Source: Roseiflexus sp.
GTDB taxonomy: Bacteria > Chloroflexota > Chloroflexia > Chloroflexales > Roseiflexaceae
Length of the DNA: 61,511 nucleotides
Assembly (NCBI GenBank): GCA_017743475.1
Contig: JAGHYV010000018.1
Span: forward strand, 1-61,511
Direction: 5' to 3'
Shown here: positions 44,741-54,462 of the stretch, piece after piece
Layout: each line of letters opens with the position of its first letter
Position numbering within the stretch: the first letter of the stretch is position 1
Position numbers and translations under genes: made by a program
The notes under the pieces: model-generated
What the model saw: the letters and a program-made list of their open reading frames with translations, nothing else
Database searches by the model: none
What the model was told of the DNA's origin: nothing

Positions 44741-45160
44741 ATTGAGAATTTACAGCAGTTCTCACAGAGGTTGAACCTGTTGGACAAGGCTAAACACTTT
44801 TGGACGACCGCAACGAACATCACGCACCACGCCGTGACCGAAATGAATTTCGGTCTACCCTCTGCCGGCAGCAGGCGCCTCGTGCGATATGGCCAGATAG
44901 GAACGATGGTCAACGTACTTCATCAGCCCCACAGACAGAACGTTCTTCATGAGCCGCCAGGCTATCAGACACATACCGGTTTATATTCTTCTTCATCAAA
45001 CGCCGGGTAGAGGCACAACCAGTCTCTGCACAACGTCCGGTTCCCGGTTCTCAGTTCCTGGTTCCTGGTTCTCAGTTCTCGGTTCCAGGTTCCAAGTCCT
45101 TGGTTCTCGGTTCTCGATTCTTGGTTCTCGGTTCCCGGTCCTCAGTTCTCACGTCTCAAC
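44741..45160 (-). repeat. Dispersed repeats and inverted heptanucleotide array, copy 2
   Basis: From 44992 to 45160 the complement of the 41541-41790 unit appears: TTCATCAAACGCC, CAGTCTCTGCACAACGTCCGG, then about 17 units of GGTTCTC/GGTTCCC type (45038-45160). The stretch 44741-44990 shares short pieces with other repeats (GGCGCCTCGTGCGATA, ATACCGGTTTATATTC). No gene is seen before ppdK. Confidence 0.8.
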
Positions 45161-45329
45161 TCATTGTACACGTTTCTCTTCTCCTGCCCGCGATTATGTC
45201 TGTTGCGCAATTCTTCATACTGATGTAATATCCTAATCAAACTCCAATGGCTGTAGCGTTCATAAATGCTCCGCTCTCTTGTGCTACAGCACGCCGGGAC
45301 ACAGGCAGTTCTGCGAAGGGAGAAACACC

Positions 45330-48002
45330 ATGTCAAAGAAGTGGGTCTACCTTTTTACCGAGGGTAACGCGTCGATGCGCGATCTTCTTGGTGGCAAAGG
45401 CGCTGGTGTGGCTGAGATGACCCGTACCGGCGTTCCCGTTCCCCCCGGTTTCACTATCACAACTGAAGCATGTAATGAATACTACGCGCGCGGCAGGCAG
45501 TTTCCCGAAGGATTGTGGGAACAGACCCTCGAAGCGCTGAAGGTGATCGAAGCGCAGGTTGGGAAAAAGTTCGGTGACCCGACCAATCCGCTGCTGGTAT
45601 CGGTTCGCTCCGGTGCGCGTGAATCGATGCCCGGCATGATGGACACTGTGCTTAACCTCGGTCTCAACAAAGAAACGCTCGAAGGTCTTGCCCGCCTGAC
45701 CGACAATCGGCGCTTTGCTGCCGATGCCTACCGACGGTTCATTCAGTTGTTTGGCAAGATTGTGCTCGGTGTCGATGGCGAGAAGTTCGAGCATGTGATG
45801 AACGAAGCCAAAGGGAAGGATCGCCAGGATACCGACCTGACAGCCGACGAGCTAATGCAGATAGCTGAGACATTCAAGACGATCATCAAGGAAGATACCG
45901 GTATCGATTTCCCGGAAGACCCTTACGAGCAGTTGCGCATGGCAATCACTGCCGTCTTCAATTCCTGGATGGGACGCCGCGCTGTCGATTATCGCCGTGT
46001 CTATAAGATTCCCGATACGTTGGGCACTGGCGTCAATGTACAGATGATGGTCTTCGGCAATATGGGGAACGACAGCGCTACGGGTGTCGCCTTCACGCGC
46101 AACCCGGCTACTGGCGAGGATGAACTGTACGGTGAGTACCTGGTCAATGCGCAGGGCGAAGATGTGGTTGCTGGCATTCGCACCCCGAAGCCACTTAGCA
46201 AACTGCGCGAAGAGATGCCCGAAGTCTACCAGCAGTTCTCCGAGATCGCTAAGATGCTCGAGCGTCACTACAAAGATGTACAGGACGTCGAGTTCACCAT
46301 CGAGCGTGGCAAACTCTGGATGCTGCAAACGCGCAACGGCAAGCGCACCGGTATGGCAGCAGTCAAGATCGCGGTTGATATGGTCAACGAAGGGTTGATC
46401 GACAAGCACACCGCGCTCCGTCGAGTGCAGCCAGAGATGCTCAATCAGTTCCTCTTCCCCATTGTTGATCCCCGCGCCGCTGAACATGCCACCAAGCTGG
46501 CACGCGGTCTCGCAGCCGGTCCCGGTGCTGCGCAGGGGCGAATCGTGCTTGATCCCGACGAAGCAGCAGCGCGCGCGGAGCAGGGTGAGCGCGTGATCCT
46601 GGTGCGTACCGAGACGGCGCCAGAAGACTTCCATGGGATGGTCGCTTCCCAGGCGATCCTGACCGCACGTGGCGGTCTTACGAGCCACGCCGCAGTGGTG
46701 GCGCGTCAACTCGGGAAGTGCTGTGTCTGCGGTTGCGGTGATCTGGAGATCGACTACAAAGCTGGCACGATCCACGTCCATGGAACGGACACAGTACTTA
46801 AGGCGGGCGATTGGATCACGGTAGATGGTCACTCCGGGTGGGTGTATGCCGGTCAGGTCGAGACGCGAGAAGCCGAGGTCGTTCAGGTCATTCGTGGCCA
46901 GATGAAGCCCGAGGACTCGAAACTCTACGGCTACTTCAGCACATTCCTGAGCTGGGCGGATGAAGTACGGCGCCTGGGCGTGCGCGCTAACGCCGATACG
47001 CCAGCCGATGCACGGATTGCGCGATTGTTCGGCGCTGAAGGCATTGGTCTTTGCCGGACTGAGCACATGTTCTTCGAGGGAAACCGCATCGATGCAGTGC
47101 GTGAGATGATTGTGGCGGAGACTGCTGAGGATCGTCGCAAAGCGCTGGCAAAGATTGAACCGTTACAGCAGGGTGATTTCGAGGGTATCTTCGAGGTCAT
47201 GGACGGTCTGCCGGTAACGATCCGCACCCTTGATCCGCCGCTCCACGAGTTTCTGCCGCACGGTGACCGGGAAATTGAGGAACTGGCGCATAAAATGGGT
47301 ATCGACCCCGCTCAGCTCAAAGCAAAAGTGGAAAGTCTGCGCGAGGCGAACCCGATGCTTGGGTTCCGCGGCTGCCGTCTCGGTATCGAATATCCGGAGA
47401 TTACTGAGATGCAGGCGCGCGCCATCTTCCGCGCCGCTGCTAAATGCCAGGCGCGCGGCATTCGCGTTCATCCCGAAATCATGATTCCACTCGTCGGTGA
47501 TGTAAGCGAACTGCGAATGCAGGGGGACATCGTCCGGCGGGTTGCTGATGAGGTGATGGCAGAAACCGGGCAAAAGATCGACTATTTGCTTGGCACTATG
47601 ATCGAGGTGCCGCGCGCCGCGCTAACTGCCGACAAGATCGCAACAGTTGCTGAGTTCTTCTCCTTTGGCACCAACGACCTGACCCAGATGACATTCGGTA
47701 TGAGCCGGGATGATGCTGGACGCTTCCTGCCCGTCTACGTCGAAAGCAAACTGCTCAAGGACGATCCTTTCGAGGTGCTGGATCAGGAGGGCGTTGGGCA
47801 ACTGGTGCGGATGGCTGTCGAGCGTGGGCGTAGCACCCGACCTGACTTGAAGACCGGTATCTGTGGCGAACACGGCGGTGAGCCGGAAAGTGTCAAGTTC
47901 TGCCACCGTGTCGGTCTCAACTATGTCTCGTGCAGCCCGTATCGCATCGTCATTGCTCGCCTTGCGGCAGCGCAGGCAGTGCTGGAGGAGCAGAAGGGTT
48001 AG
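45330..48002 (+). CDS. ppdK: Pyruvate, phosphate dikinase
   Basis: An 890-residue enzyme interconverting pyruvate + ATP + Pi and phosphoenolpyruvate + AMP + PPi. N-terminal nucleotide domain (LLGGKGAGVAEMTRTGVPVP, SVRSGARESMPGMMDTVLN), central phosphohistidine domain (GGLTSHAAVVARQLGKCCVC, catalytic His), and C-terminal barrel (GLCRTEHMFF, FSFGTNDLTQMTFGMSRDD, GICGEHGGEP). Full length for the family. ATG 45330 follows GAAGGGAG. It stands alone; with the malic enzyme at 57082 it fits C3/C4 carbon interconversion. Confidence 0.97.
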   Translation: MSKKWVYLFTEGNASMRDLLGGKGAGVAEMTRTGVPVPPGFTITTEACNEYYARGRQFPEGLWEQTLEALKVIEAQVGKKFGDPTNPLLVSVRSGARESMPGMMDTVLNLGLNKETLEGLARLTDNRRFAADAYRRFIQLFGKIVLGVDGEKFEHVMNEAKGKDRQDTDLTADELMQIAETFKTIIKEDTGIDFPEDPYEQLRMAITAVFNSWMGRRAVDYRRVYKIPDTLGTGVNVQMMVFGNMGNDSATGVAFTRNPATGEDELYGEYLVNAQGEDVVAGIRTPKPLSKLREEMPEVYQQFSEIAKMLERHYKDVQDVEFTIERGKLWMLQTRNGKRTGMAAVKIAVDMVNEGLIDKHTALRRVQPEMLNQFLFPIVDPRAAEHATKLARGLAAGPGAAQGRIVLDPDEAAARAEQGERVILVRTETAPEDFHGMVASQAILTARGGLTSHAAVVARQLGKCCVCGCGDLEIDYKAGTIHVHGTDTVLKAGDWITVDGHSGWVYAGQVETREAEVVQVIRGQMKPEDSKLYGYFSTFLSWADEVRRLGVRANADTPADARIARLFGAEGIGLCRTEHMFFEGNRIDAVREMIVAETAEDRRKALAKIEPLQQGDFEGIFEVMDGLPVTIRTLDPPLHEFLPHGDREIEELAHKMGIDPAQLKAKVESLREANPMLGFRGCRLGIEYPEITEMQARAIFRAAAKCQARGIRVHPEIMIPLVGDVSELRMQGDIVRRVADEVMAETGQKIDYLLGTMIEVPRAALTADKIATVAEFFSFGTNDLTQMTFGMSRDDAGRFLPVYVESKLLKDDPFEVLDQEGVGQLVRMAVERGRSTRPDLKTGICGEHGGEPESVKFCHRVGLNYVSCSPYRIVIARLAAAQAVLEEQKG

Positions 48003-48055
48003 GCAGTCGGCGCTGACAGGTCTGGCTGAGTAATACGCGCCAAATGGAAGACGGC

Positions 48056-48088
48056 GCGATCTCTCGGGGGTAGTTACCGGGAGATTGC
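48056..48088. terminator. Hairpin between ppdK and the convergent glycosyltransferase gene
   Basis: GCGATCTC-TCGG pairs with CCGG-GAGATTGC around a GGGTAGTTA-type loop, with one G-T pair. On the plus strand it is followed by GTCGTCGCTTTGTTT. It may serve both convergent genes. Confidence 0.5.
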
Positions 48089-48168
48089 GTCGTCGCTTTG
48101 TTTATCGCAGTGCTACGGGGTACGCAGCATACGGAGGGCAAGAGCGGTCCGCTGCGCCTCAGATCGCT

Positions 48169-49413
48169 CTACCCATACGTCGCTGCGAACTGGAACGCTG
48201 GAACCATGCGCGGATGACGTTGCACCTGGCGCCACTCGTCGCAAACCCGGCGATAGATGCCAAGTGTCATTTGTGCAATTGAGTGCCAGTTGTACCGGGT
48301 GCAGACATCCTGGAACGCATTGAGCGCGCGCGCCTGGGACCAGTGGGGGTGTGCCAGTGTATGCGTAATCCCCCACACTAGCGAGTCGACATTGTTGGGA
48401 TACACTGTTAGCCCGGTTTCGTGCAACTTCACCACTTCTGCCAGACCGCCGGTGTGCGCCACGATGACCGGACATCTGGCTGCCATTGCCTCTAGTGCCA
48501 CGATGCCAAAGGGTTCATACAGCGACGGAAAGACGGCTGCATCGGCTGCGTGATACAGGCGGTCACGCTCCTCATCGCTGATGCGACCGGTGAACGTTAC
48601 ATAATCAGCTACACCGGCATTCCGCGCACGCTGACGAAGTGTATCGAGATACCCGCCAGTGCCAGCGATGACCAGGTGAGCATCGGGAAACCGTGCCAGC
48701 ACGCGCGACCAGGCGTCGATCAACAGGTGCAACCCCTTCTCGTACACGATCCGTCCAACAGAGAAGACAAGTGGTTGATCGTCGCGCACAAAGCGACGGC
48801 GAAACGCCACGCGCTCCTCATCGCTTCGAAATGGGGAAGAGCGCACGACCACGCCGTTTGGGACAATATCGATCTTTTCATATGGTGTATCGAAGGCGGT
48901 GTGAACCTCCTGCGCCATATAGTGCGAACAGGTAATGACGCGATGCGCCTCGACCGTCAACAAGCGTTCCACACGGTCGATCTGAAATGAGAGATCGTTC
49001 GTCAGATGCCCCTGATGCCGCCCGCGTTCGGTTGCGTGGATCGTTGCCAGGAGGGGGAGATGACAAAGGTGTTTGAGGGCGATGCCTGCCTGCGCGACGA
49101 GCCAGTCGTGCGCGTGGATGAGATCAAAGCCGCCAGCGTGACGCTGCACATCGAGGGCAGCGTGCTTCAGCGCAATGTTTAGTTCCTGGGTCAGCGGAAA
49201 GAGCATGCGATCAGCAATTGGCGGGACGGCGACGCGATAGATATGAACGCCATGCGCAGTGCGCTCGTACCGACTGCCCTCCTTGAGTTGAGGAGTGATG
49301 ATGTGAACTTCAATGCCGATCTGCGCCAGGGCATCGGTCAGATCAGTGACGTGACGTCCCAGGCCGCCGATGATGTGTGGCGGGTACTCCCAGGATAACA
49401 TCAAGATACGCAT
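48169..49413 (-). CDS. Glycosyltransferase family 4, glycogen/starch-synthase-like
   Basis: A 414-residue GT-B enzyme. N-terminal MRILMLSWEYPPHIIGGLGR and LIHAHDWLVAQAGIALK are typical of the glycogen-synthase-like GT4 group; the C-terminal domain has VFSVGRIVYEKGLHLLIDAW and the ExxFGxxxLE signature in LYEPFGIVALEAMAARCPVI. A role in making an alpha-glucan or another polysaccharide is plausible. It is alone on its strand, convergent with ppdK. Confidence 0.92.
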   Translation of the reverse strand: MRILMLSWEYPPHIIGGLGRHVTDLTDALAQIGIEVHIITPQLKEGSRYERTAHGVHIYRVAVPPIADRMLFPLTQELNIALKHAALDVQRHAGGFDLIHAHDWLVAQAGIALKHLCHLPLLATIHATERGRHQGHLTNDLSFQIDRVERLLTVEAHRVITCSHYMAQEVHTAFDTPYEKIDIVPNGVVVRSSPFRSDEERVAFRRRFVRDDQPLVFSVGRIVYEKGLHLLIDAWSRVLARFPDAHLVIAGTGGYLDTLRQRARNAGVADYVTFTGRISDEERDRLYHAADAAVFPSLYEPFGIVALEAMAARCPVIVAHTGGLAEVVKLHETGLTVYPNNVDSLVWGITHTLAHPHWSQARALNAFQDVCTRYNWHSIAQMTLGIYRRVCDEWRQVQRHPRMVPAFQFAATYG

Positions 49414-49722
49414 AGTCCCTCGACATGAAAAACCGACCGCTGTTCTTCGGCGTGTGGATGCATAAACGCTGGCTGGTGCGCGTCATCACGCAATAAGAAC
49501 AACGGCCGGGACGATCATCGCACCAAGGCGAATCTAATGTTAAGCAATTATAGCATAACCGGTTTAGTATGTCACCTTTCAATCAAATGACAATCATATG
49601 GCGTCGATCTTGTATAATTGGTCATCTTCGACTCCTATCCCGGTGTCGGCGAGGTCTGGTCGCCGGAAAGGGGTATTGTGTCGCTGGAAGCGTTCTTTGA
49701 TTGAAAACGAAGGTCTCCGTCT
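49414..49722. other. 309-bp divergent intergenic region
   Basis: AT-richer than the surroundings. A TATAAT box lies at 49613-49618 on the plus strand without a clear -35 element, about 105 bp before the MFS gene. Nothing else was recognised. Confidence 0.4.
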
Positions 49723-50898
49723 GTGCTTAAGAATCGTCTTCTGCTTTCGATCAGCGCCGGTCACTTTGCGGTTGATGTTCTCAACAGCGTTCTGCCAGTT
49801 TTGCTAGCGGCGCTGGCAGTGCCGCTGGCACTCAGCAATGCCCAGATTGGTATTGCGCTCACGATCCAGATCTTTGCCGGTGCGCTGTCACAACCGCTCT
49901 TTGGTTGGCTGGCGGATCGCTTTAGCGCGCGACCAGCTGCGCTGGCAGGCTGCGGTGTTGTGTGGATGGCAATCTGCCTGGCTGCCATTGCGCTTTCGAT
50001 GAACTGGACCCTGATCATTCTTCTAGTGGGGTTAATGGCGCTTGGATCTGGTCTCTTCCACCCGATCGGTACAGCGAGCGCTGCGGCTTCTGCACCGTCA
50101 CGCGCTGCGAGTGCAACTGCCATCTTCTTCTTCAGCGGGCAACTTGGTCTTTCGCTGGGTCCGCTGCTGGGCGGCGCGTTGCTCACGACGCCAGATGGCA
50201 TACGTTTGATGCCGGTGCTTGCAGCGTTGATGCTTGCGCCAGCAGTGCTGCTGTTTGCTGCGCCCCATCCTGTGATACCCGTGGGAGGCACGGCATGCGC
50301 TGCCCGTGCTGTAGTGCGCGTTGGGATTGCGATCCTGGCAGCGTTTATTGTGCTGGTGGCGATCCGTTCATCTATTCAGTCAGTATTCATGGCGTTCCTG
50401 CCCAAACTGTTTGCTGACCGCGGCTGGGAGCCGGTCGCCTATGGTGCGATTGCCGGGACATTCATGTTTACCGCTGCAATCGGCAATATCATTGCTGGTG
50501 ATATTGCCGATCGCTTTGGTATGCGTGCCGCGACGATCTGGCCCCTCCTGATTAGCGTGCCAGCCGGTCTGGTCTGCGTATGGTCGCCTTCACCACTCAC
50601 GGCATTCATTGCATGCAGTGTTGCTGGTATGGTTATCGGTGGGCAGCACAGTGTGCTGGTGGTGCATGCGCAACGGTTACTGCCGGTACGACAGGGGTTT
50701 GCCGCCGGGTTGATCCTAGGGTTCACTTTCGCAACAGGCGGCATCGGCACCGCGCTGGTCGGTGCGCTGGCTGATACGGTCGGTCTGTTCACGGCGATGC
50801 AGGCCACAGTACTGCTGGCGATCCCCGCGGCAGTGCTGGCGCTGACATTGCCGGGACGCGAATCTGTCGTTTCAGCAATCACAGTAGCAGAGGCGTGA
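49723..50898 (+). CDS. MFS transporter, fosmidomycin-resistance-like
   Basis: A 391-residue protein with about 12 membrane spans from a GTG start. SISAGHFAVDVLNSVLPVLL and LMALGSGLFHPIGTASA resemble the Fsr/fosmidomycin-resistance branch of MFS; the loop PLFGWLADRFSARP is the MFS loop 2-3 signature, repeated in the second half as IIAGDIADRFGMRA. Substrate unknown. No ribosome-binding site of note was seen. Confidence 0.88.
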   Translation: MLKNRLLLSISAGHFAVDVLNSVLPVLLAALAVPLALSNAQIGIALTIQIFAGALSQPLFGWLADRFSARPAALAGCGVVWMAICLAAIALSMNWTLIILLVGLMALGSGLFHPIGTASAAASAPSRAASATAIFFFSGQLGLSLGPLLGGALLTTPDGIRLMPVLAALMLAPAVLLFAAPHPVIPVGGTACAARAVVRVGIAILAAFIVLVAIRSSIQSVFMAFLPKLFADRGWEPVAYGAIAGTFMFTAAIGNIIAGDIADRFGMRAATIWPLLISVPAGLVCVWSPSPLTAFIACSVAGMVIGGQHSVLVVHAQRLLPVRQGFAAGLILGFTFATGGIGTALVGALADTVGLFTAMQATVLLAIPAAVLALTLPGRESVVSAITVAEA

Positions 50899-51207
50899 TG
50901 CTCTGGTGGGCTCTTATGTAACCACGGATGGGCACGAGGCGTCCCAGCACGGTAGCAAGTCTCGTGCGTCGTTGCAACGACGAGATGCTACATGTACCGT
51001 CATTGCCCGTGAGGGCGCGGCATGCCATGCCCCGACGACTCCGCTTCGGCGTGGCATTGCCGTAGTCCTGCTCCGCAATGATCACGAGGTGATCCCATCA
51101 TGCCGCATCTGAGTGCGCCAGCGCGCCGCGTCGGCATACGAGCGGGAGCAATGACGGGACGCATCAGGTTGCATACTTTGTTGAAATGGCCATATCTGTC
51201 GTAGCCG
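50899..51207. repeat. Gap with palindromes and repeat fragments after the MFS gene
   Basis: Holds the palindrome GTCGTTGCAACGAC (near 50973) and GGCATGCCATGCCCCGACGA followed by CTCCGCTTCGGCGTGGCATT, related to the GGCACGGCATGCCGTGCC region at 32264-32345. No gene was recognised. Confidence 0.5.
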
Positions 51208-51373
51208 TCCTGGCTCCCCCTTTTCCCCTTGTGGGAGAAGGAGGTCGGGGCTCACAGGAACAGGTTTTTGGGGAAGCCCCTGCGTGCCATCTCCCGTTTC
51301 AGGCATCAGGATGCCCGCACCCCCCTACTTCCCTTGTGAGAGAAGGGGGTTGGGGGGATGAGGGGCAAACAGG
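51208..51373 (-). repeat. Dispersed palindromic element, copy 2 (inverted)
   Basis: Reverse complement of the unit at 24201-24357: CTCCTTCTCCC-type palindromes at both ends and CATCTCCCGTTTCAGGCATC as core. It lies directly at the 3' end of the AI-2E permease gene. Confidence 0.8.
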
Positions 51374-51374
51374 A

Positions 51375-52649
51375 TTACGCATCGCTTCCCCTTTTGACGG
51401 GATGCTGCGGAAGGAGCGGCGCGTGACGTTCAGCGACCCGGCGATGACTCTCTTCGGGTGAATGTCCCTCCAAACGCAGGTAGGCGTATTTGAACAGGTC
51501 GCGGGTGGTTGCGACCGCTGGCGCAGCCAGCAGAATGCCAAGCAGACCGAACAATGTACCCATCACGATCATGGCAACGGTCAGCACCGCTGGATGGACC
51601 CCAACACTGTCGCCAATGATACGTGGTACCAACAAACTGTTTTCCAGTTGTTGCACCGCAATGTACAGTGCAAGGACAGCAAAGCCCGCCGTCGGCGAAA
51701 TGCCAAAACCAAGGATGACCCCCGGAATAGCGCCAATAGTCGGACCGAGTACCGGAATAAATTCGGTGACGCCAGCGATCAATGCCAGCACCAGAACATA
51801 GTCGCCGAGTGGGAACCCAAGCATCTCCAGCCCTACCAGTCCGATGCCAACTGCCAGACCCACCGTGACGCAGAGAATGATCTGCCCGCGAATATAACCA
51901 CCCAGCACGTTGTTGATAATTTCCCACACATTCCAGAAATCGGCACGGGCGCGTGGATGCACCAGTTGGTTGAAGAAGACCCGCCCCTGCTGCTTGTCGT
52001 ACAACACGTAAAAGAGCCAGATCGGCAAAGAGATGAAACCCAGAATAAACGTTACCGTGTTGAGCAACTGGATCAATTGATTGAGGAGGAACGCTCCTCC
52101 TCGCTGTAGATATGTATCGATGTTATTCTGCAACGAGCGTAGCAGATTCGCCAGACTATCTTCGATAGGTTGCTGCAGCGACGGGGGTACCTGATCACGG
52201 TACTGTTTGACGACCGAGTCCACAAACATTTGCACTTCGCTGAAACTGGGCAACTGGCGAATCAGCCGTGCTACCTGCTCAATTAGCGGCGGGATGATGA
52301 GCGCAAACGTTGCTGCAATGCCCAGAAAGCCCAGCGCATAGACGGCGAGGATTGCCAGCCAGCGCGGCATCCAGCGATCAAAAAAGTCAACCGCTGGTGC
52401 CATCAGATATGCCAGCACCAGACCGATTACAAATGGGATCAATACCGGGCGAGTTGACCATAACACTGAGCCGATGATATACAGTGCCAGCGCCACCAGC
52501 GACCAGCGTGCGATCAGTCGCAGGAGCGGATTGGTCGCCCTTGTCGTGCGTGCGCTCTGGTCTGTTTCAGTCATACCAGCCTTATCCGGCATGGCAGACG
52601 CTTCTATCGCCTCTTCCTGGAGTTCTTCCTGCGGTTCAACTGCTCTCAT
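51375..52649 (-). CDS. AI-2E family transporter (PerM/UPF0118)
   Basis: A 424-residue membrane protein with about 8 spans. N-terminal acidic, then SLVALALYIIGSVLWSTRPV; the conserved LIAGVTEFIPVLGPTIGAIP and QQLENSLLVPRIIGDSVGVHP are the family's C-terminal core. Members are proposed exporters of AI-2 or Na+/H+ antiporters; the substrate here is unknown. The 3' end abuts the palindromic repeat at 51208-51373. Confidence 0.93.
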   Translation of the reverse strand: MRAVEPQEELQEEAIEASAMPDKAGMTETDQSARTTRATNPLLRLIARWSLVALALYIIGSVLWSTRPVLIPFVIGLVLAYLMAPAVDFFDRWMPRWLAILAVYALGFLGIAATFALIIPPLIEQVARLIRQLPSFSEVQMFVDSVVKQYRDQVPPSLQQPIEDSLANLLRSLQNNIDTYLQRGGAFLLNQLIQLLNTVTFILGFISLPIWLFYVLYDKQQGRVFFNQLVHPRARADFWNVWEIINNVLGGYIRGQIILCVTVGLAVGIGLVGLEMLGFPLGDYVLVLALIAGVTEFIPVLGPTIGAIPGVILGFGISPTAGFAVLALYIAVQQLENSLLVPRIIGDSVGVHPAVLTVAMIVMGTLFGLLGILLAAPAVATTRDLFKYAYLRLEGHSPEESHRRVAERHAPLLPQHPVKRGSDA

Positions 52650-52760
52650 GACATCTTGTTATCCTGTATAGCACGCGATCTTCCTATCGGATCACAGCTA
52701 TGCCGCCATACGTTACAATGTTGCATGCAATGTGTCAAGGCTTATAGTACGGTGGGATAT

Positions 52761-53672
52761 ATGATCCGTCTTCTTCTCGACACCGACATCGGCACCGACG
52801 TCGATGATTGTCTGGCGCTGGCGCTCATTTTGACCTCGCCCGAACTTCACCTTGAAGGTGTGACCTGTGTGTATGGTGATGTACTGCTCCGCAGCCGCAT
52901 GGTACGAAAGCTGCTAGACCTCCGCGGTTCCATCTCGACGCCGGTTTTTGCTGGTGCAACTCAACCAATCCTTGGGTTGCAGCCAGTATACTGGGGAGGG
53001 CATGAGGGGGCTGGCTTGCTCGATGCAAATGACCAGATCCTCGCGCCGGAGCCAGAGCATGCGGTCGATTACCTGGTGCGTACGGTCATGAACAATCCAG
53101 GGCAGATCCATCTCGCTGCGATCGGTCCGTTGACCAACATTGCGCTGGCGCTGAAGCGTGAGCCACGCCTGGCGCACGCGCTTGCCGGCTTGACGATTAT
53201 GGGCGGTGCGTGCCGGAGCTACGACTCGCTGCATATTGCGTATGTCGAGCACAACATCCGCTGCGATCCAGAGGCAGCCCATATTGTGTTCAGTTCTGGC
53301 GCTCCCATTTCACTTGTCCCGCTCGATGTCACCCTTCAGACGCGCATCCGATCCGCTGATGTCGAACGGATCCGGGGTGTGGGGACGCCGTTTCATATGG
53401 CGGTTGCCGATCAGGTAGCGCTATACCCGCCGTTCCGAGCGCGCGGGTTTACCTATCTGCACGATCCACTGGCAGTTGCAACAATCCTGGCACCCGATCT
53501 GGTCACCTGGCGCACGCTGCGTGTCGATGTCGAAATGAGCGGACGTCTGACCACTGGTATGACGCTTATGCGCGAACCATCCGATGCTGCGCCCGCTAAT
53601 GCCCGGGTTGCACTCCAGGTCGATGCAGCACGCTTCGAGGAGTGGTTCTTGTCGCGGGTTGCTGCGAAATAA
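52761..53672 (+). CDS. Nucleoside hydrolase (inosine-uridine preferring family)
   Basis: A 303-residue enzyme splitting ribonucleosides into base and ribose. It starts MIRLLLDTDIGTDVDD with the Ca2+-binding Asp cluster (D7, D9, D13, D15, D16), and has IHLAAIGPLTNIALAL, IMGGACR, EHNIRCDPEAAHIVF and the late LHDPLAVATIL with the catalytic Asp. ATG 52761 was chosen because the Asp cluster lies near the N-terminus in the family; the earlier frame is non-coding. Confidence 0.93.
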   Translation: MIRLLLDTDIGTDVDDCLALALILTSPELHLEGVTCVYGDVLLRSRMVRKLLDLRGSISTPVFAGATQPILGLQPVYWGGHEGAGLLDANDQILAPEPEHAVDYLVRTVMNNPGQIHLAAIGPLTNIALALKREPRLAHALAGLTIMGGACRSYDSLHIAYVEHNIRCDPEAAHIVFSSGAPISLVPLDVTLQTRIRSADVERIRGVGTPFHMAVADQVALYPPFRARGFTYLHDPLAVATILAPDLVTWRTLRVDVEMSGRLTTGMTLMREPSDAAPANARVALQVDAARFEEWFLSRVAAK

Positions 53673-53684
53673 CAGGTTGAGGCG

Positions 53685-54359
53685 TCATTCTTCGCGCAGA
53701 ATATAACCGACGCCGCGCACGGTATGGATCAGACGCGGTTCGCCGTGCGCCTCGAGTTTCTGGCGCAGATAGCGGACGTACACTTCGATAATGTTGCTCT
53801 CTCCGCCGAAGTTGTAGCCCCATACGCGGTCGTAGATGACATCGCGGGTGAGGACCTGTTGCGGATGACGCATGAACAGTTCGAGTAGATCGTACTCTTT
53901 GGCAGTGAGATCGACCCGTCGGTTGCCAACGGTAACCTGGTGCGCAGCCAGATCCATTGTTAGGGGACCGTAGCGCAACACGGTTGTGGCGTCTTCTCGC
54001 TGACGACGACGGAGCTGGACACGAATACGCGCCAGCAGTTCTTCAAAAGCGAACGGTTTGATCAGATAGTCATCCGCACCAGCTTCAAGACCGGCAACCC
54101 GATCTGGAATGGCGTCACGTGCCGTCAGCATAATGATCGGCACATCCGATGCAGCGCGCAACCGCCGTGCAACCTCCAACCCATCAATGCCTGGCAGCAT
54201 CAGATCGAGCACCACCAGATCAGGCGGCTGTTCACGGGCAATGTCGAGCGCCTGGCGTCCATCACTTGCAATCTCGACTGTGTACCCTTCAAATGTTAGC
54301 CCGCGCCGGAGATACCCTGCAATCTCGGCTTCATCTTCGACGATTAAAATAGTGCTCAT
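53685..54359 (-). CDS. OmpR/PhoB-family response regulator, orphan
   Basis: A 224-residue two-domain regulator. Receiver domain with [11 protein letters not shown], phospho-acceptor Asp52 in [13 protein letters not shown] and the conserved Lys in [11 protein letters not shown]; winged-helix output domain ([48 protein letters not shown]). No histidine kinase gene is next to it. ATG 54359 was chosen; six further codons upstream are possible. Confidence 0.93.
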   Translation of the reverse strand: MSTILIVEDEAEIAGYLRRGLTFEGYTVEIASDGRQALDIAREQPPDLVVLDLMLPGIDGLEVARRLRAASDVPIIMLTARDAIPDRVAGLEAGADDYLIKPFAFEELLARIRVQLRRRQREDATTVLRYGPLTMDLAAHQVTVGNRRVDLTAKEYDLLELFMRHPQQVLTRDVIYDRVWGYNFGGESNIIEVYVRYLRQKLEAHGEPRLIHTVRGVGYILREE

Positions 54360-54462
54360 AGGGCAGTGCAGAGACAATGGCGGCGAACCGCACTGCTGAA
54401 TAGGTCAAGTTTATTCTGCATTGTACCATAGACTGGAATGCTGTTGGAATATCGCCCTAGAC

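Noticed and set aside
45852-47066. 404-codon minus-strand open frame in ppdK
   Set aside because: Antisense shadow of a full-length ppdK gene.
48003-48168. Possible small RNA or tRNA gene between ppdK and the glycosyltransferase gene
   Set aside because: Only a hairpin is present; no T-loop GTTCGA motif or cloverleaf could be built.
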